Below are positions 13,857 to 15,581 of a stretch of 15,581 bases of DNA, one piece after another. The first letter of the stretch is position 1, and each line of letters opens with the position of its first letter. The notes beneath the pieces are model-generated. The model was not told the origin of the DNA, did not search any database, and saw only the letters and a program-made list of their open reading frames with translations. A program made the translations under genes and the position numbers. The stretch comes from Dehalococcoidia bacterium (GTDB lineage Bacteria; Chloroflexota; Dehalococcoidia; Lucifugimonadales; JAGWBF01): contig JAGWBF010000031.1 in assembly GCA_021296025.1 (NCBI GenBank), positions 33,882-49,462 on the forward strand, read 5' to 3'.

Positions 13857-14678
13857 CTAGGCTTGTGACGCAGGCTCCTGGCGCCCTCGTGGCGAACACA
13901 GCCGGGCGGTGGTGATGAAGCCTGTGTGAGCAACCATGCGGTGGGCGGGACGGGCGCTGCGTTCCGCCAGGTGCCAAGGCCTCTGGAGCAGCTCGAAGGT
14001 GTCCACAAGCTGGAACCGGCCATCCTCCTCCAAGGCCTGGACAAGCTGGTGCACCTGGAGGACCGTCGGCAGAAAGCTGAGGAACACCCCCCCAGGGGAC
14101 AGGGCCCCGGCCGCCAGGGGGACGACCTGCCAGGGCTCCGGCACATCCAGCACCAGCCGGTCCACGTCAGTCTCGTCGATCTTCTCGTAGATGTTTCCCA
14201 TCTTCAGGGTGTGGTTGGGGGCGTCCCCCGCCAGGGCTGCGATGTTCCGGCGTCCCCTGGACACCATGTCTTCCCGTATCTCATAGGTGGTGACCCGGCC
14301 AGACTCGCCCACAGCCCTGAGAAGGGCCGCAGTCAGGCCCCCGGAGCCCAGACCGGCTTCCAGGACGGTAGCTCCGGGAAAGATATCGGCGTAGAGGAGG
14401 ATGGCCCCCAGGTCCTTGGGATAGATGACCTGGGAAGCCCGGGGCATCTCCAGGATGTAGTCGGAGAAGGTGGGCTTGACGGCCAGCAGGACCTGACCCC
14501 TGGAGGTGCGGCACCAAGTGCCCTGTTGTTGGCCGATTATCTCGGCGTGGGGCAGGGTACCAACGTGGGTCTCGAAGAGGCGGCCCTCCTCCAGGGTGAC
14601 CTGGTAGCGCCGGCCCCGGCGGTCGATGAGGAGGGCCAGGTCGCCTTCTCGGAAAGCTCCTTGGGACAGGTCAGCCAA
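13857..14678 (-). CDS. trmI: tRNA (adenine-58-N1)-methyltransferase
   Basis: TrmI makes m1A58 in the T-loop of tRNA as a homotetramer. The 273-residue protein has the N-terminal beta domain with GDLALLIDRRGRRYQVTLE (12-30), a YPKDLGAILLYADI block (86-99), SAM motif EAGLGSGGLT at 107-116, acidic E133 in TYEIRED, the catalytic-type LDVPEPW (177-183) and C-terminal MVAHTGFITTARL (248-260). These are strong family hallmarks. The start is a TTG at 14678, with GGAG about nine bases upstream and no ATG nearby, 24 bases after the peroxiredoxin stop. Length fits the bacterial and archaeal enzymes. Confidence 0.95.
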   Translation of the reverse strand: MADLSQGAFREGDLALLIDRRGRRYQVTLEEGRLFETHVGTLPHAEIIGQQQGTWCRTSRGQVLLAVKPTFSDYILEMPRASQVIYPKDLGAILLYADIFPGATVLEAGLGSGGLTAALLRAVGESGRVTTYEIREDMVSRGRRNIAALAGDAPNHTLKMGNIYEKIDETDVDRLVLDVPEPWQVVPLAAGALSPGGVFLSFLPTVLQVHQLVQALEEDGRFQLVDTFELLQRPWHLAERSARPAHRMVAHTGFITTARLCSPRGRQEPASQA

Positions 14679-14702
14679 GGGAGGCTTCTCCAGAAAGGGC
14701 TG

Positions 14703-15143
14703 CTATCCCAGCTTGTCCAGCTCGGGAAGAATCTCCTCCGCCACTTTCCGGAAGCGGACGATGCCCTCTTTATCGACGATAATGACGGCCCGGTTTGCGG
14801 TCCCCCGTCCATCGTTCCAAAGTCCGTAGGCCTTGATCATCTCCCCCTGGGGGTGTCGGTCGGAAAGGAGGGGGAAGGGGACGTTTCCCAGGCTGGTGGC
14901 CCACATCTGGTGGGAGAACTGGCTGTCGGTGCTTATGCCCAGTACCTGGGCATCTTTCTCCCCGAACTGGCCGGAGGCCCGGCCGAACGAGGAGGTCTGG
15001 GTTGTTCAAAGTCCGGTGAAATCAAAGACGTAGAAACTGAGGACCACATGTTTCTGGCCCTTGAACTGGCTCAGGGTAACCCGCTCCCCGGTGTTCGAGG
15101 GTAGGTCGAAGTCCGGGGCCTGCTGTCCGACATCTGCTGGCAT
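14703..15143 (-). CDS. Selenocysteine-containing peroxiredoxin (in-frame UGA at residue 46)
   Basis: The frame from ATG 15143 (GGAGG six bases upstream) reads as a BCP/AhpC-type peroxiredoxin of 146 residues, interrupted only by UGA at 15008-15006. The surrounding peptide is SFYVFDFTGL-U-TTQTSSF, which aligns with the family motif FYPxDFTGVCTTQ..SF, so the UGA occupies the peroxidatic cysteine. T43 (TxxC motif) and R118 (NRAVIIVD) are conserved; the motif's Pro is Val. The remainder of the protein has no Cys at all, so without Sec it would have no redox centre. Downstream sequence (DAQVLGIST, PFPLLSDRHPQGEMIKAYGLW, VDKEGIVRF) is typical and intact, which argues against a decayed gene. A SECIS-like hairpin follows the UGA. 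Sec peroxiredoxins are known elsewhere. A TGC/TGT to TGA error is the main alternative. It precedes trmI in an apparent operon. Confidence 0.82.
14958..14994 (-). other. SECIS-like stem-loop downstream of the UGA codon
   Basis: In the minus-strand RNA, CUCCUCG (14994-14988) pairs with CGGGGAG (14964-14958) over 7 bp with one G-U. An internal loop UUC/AGUU follows, then GGCCGG pairs with CCGGCC (6 bp) around a GCCU loop. The apical loop begins with G, 27 bases past the UGA. A guanine at the head of a small loop at roughly this distance is the general bacterial SECIS rule. The structure overlaps coding sequence, as bacterial SECIS elements do. GC-rich coding sequence can fold by chance. Confidence 0.6.
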
Positions 15144-15190
15144 CTATGGCCTCCGTTGGCAAAGTGAACCCTACTATCAGGGCTGTGGGG

Positions 15191-15196
15191 ATTATA
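15191..15196 (-). promoter_or_regulatory. -10 element of the peroxiredoxin operon
   Basis: A perfect TATAAT on the minus strand, 48 bases upstream of the peroxiredoxin ATG. The best -35 is TGGCGC at 18 bases, only 3 of 6. The gap from 15144 to 15311 otherwise holds nothing recognisable. Confidence 0.45.
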
Positions 15197-15311
15197 GCGC
15201 ATAGGTACTGACAGGCGCCATCGGCGGCGCGTCCTCAGAGGCGGGGAGATGTGGGCACCCGGGCCATGGAACGGGCTGGCATGACGAAAGTCGGGGCTTG
15301 AGGAAGGCTGG

Positions 15312-15581
15312 GTGTGACAAAGGGCCGCCCCGACATTGCGGCGTAGGCCGCAATCCAGGAAACCCCGGGACCTGGACATGCTGCCCTCCAGCGTAGGTTC
15401 CTGCATACGCGGGAACGATGAAGGAAGAGCGTGTGTGAAGAAAGGCCGCCCCGTCATTGCGGCGTAGGCCGCAATCCAGGAAAGCTCGGGACCGGGACAT
15501 GCTGCCCTCCAGCGTTGGTTCCTGCATGCGCCGAAACGACGAAGAAAGAGCGGGTGTGACGAAAGGCCTCCCCGCCATTGC
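15312..15581. repeat. 121-bp tandem repeat array, continuing past the window
   Basis: Units begin at 15312, 15433 and 15554 (the last one cut by the window end), each starting GTGTGA. Every complete unit carries a perfect dyad ATTGCGGC-GTAG-GCCGCAAT (15335-15354 and 15456-15475). A second dyad, GTTCCTGC-ATAC-GCGGGAAC (15397-15416), is degenerate in the second unit. Units differ by scattered substitutions and keep exact 121-base spacing. This looks like a dispersed intergenic palindromic repeat family that has expanded in tandem. Open frames across it only translate the repeat. Confidence 0.85.

Noticed and set aside
14703..14906. A 67-residue minus-strand ORF as a stand-alone peroxiredoxin fragment or pseudogene
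   Set aside because: The frame continues upstream with conserved peroxiredoxin sequence to an ATG with a strong ribosome site, broken only by TGA at the catalytic position, so selenocysteine fits better than decay.
13926..15104. A 392-residue plus-strand ORF opposite trmI and the peroxiredoxin
   Set aside because: A shadow of GC-rich coding sequence; the minus-strand frames carry clear protein families.
15071..15578. Two overlapping 128-residue minus-strand ORFs
   Set aside because: They translate the 121-bp repeat units, and one also runs into the peroxiredoxin coding region in another frame.
15312..15581. CRISPR array
   Set aside because: The whole 121-base unit repeats, with no unique spacers between short repeats.

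Overview
This is a GC-rich bacterial chromosomal window made almost entirely of housekeeping and metabolic genes, with short intergenic gaps, frequent GTG/TTG starts and clear Shine-Dalgarno sites. The gene set (dnaA, an obg-nadD-pyrE-biotin carrier operon, fmt, a Ctc-type L25, a MoeB-CysM cysteine pathway, citrate synthase, MidA-like and TrmI methyltransferases) would fit a Chloroflexota-type organism. That placement is an impression from protein style, not a demonstrated assignment.

Layout. On the minus strand, 1-4443 reads dnaA, then obg, nadD, pyrE and a biotin-carrier protein cut by the window edge. The last four are separated by 1 nt or overlap, so they look like one operon with its own extended -10 promoter. 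The 2728-3099 gap downstream of dnaA holds a 23-bp inverted repeat with a nested GCAA hairpin. The 4444-4905 gap separates the divergent dnaA and fmt genes. fmt (+) converges on rplY/ctc (-) with a bidirectional hairpin between them. From 6738 the plus strand carries an Rrf2-type regulator, an attenuator-like leader, and a moeB-like/cysM/SelA-like PLP enzyme operon. A gene-poor, AT-rich, G-poor stretch with a perfect DnaA box follows (10400-10847), then citrate synthase and a MidA-like methyltransferase. The minus strand at 13250-15143 carries a peroxiredoxin, trmI and an HD-domain protein as an apparent operon. The right edge (15312-15581) is a 121-bp tandem repeat.

Two observations stand out. 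First, the peroxiredoxin at 14703-15143 (-) reads straight through an in-frame UGA placed exactly where the peroxidatic cysteine belongs. The rest of the protein has no cysteine, and a two-tier stem-loop resembling a bacterial SECIS begins 11 nt after the UGA. It is best read as a selenocysteine peroxiredoxin, and conventional gene calling would truncate it or miss it. Second, the leader before the moeB-cysM operon has the full layout of a translation-coupled attenuator: a 16-codon ORF with a Cys codon, stopping inside the first of four mutually pairable arms, the last of which forms a terminator with six U. This suggests cysteine-responsive attenuation of a carrier-protein-dependent cysteine pathway, next to an Rrf2 regulator whose cysteines are spaced much like those of IscR.
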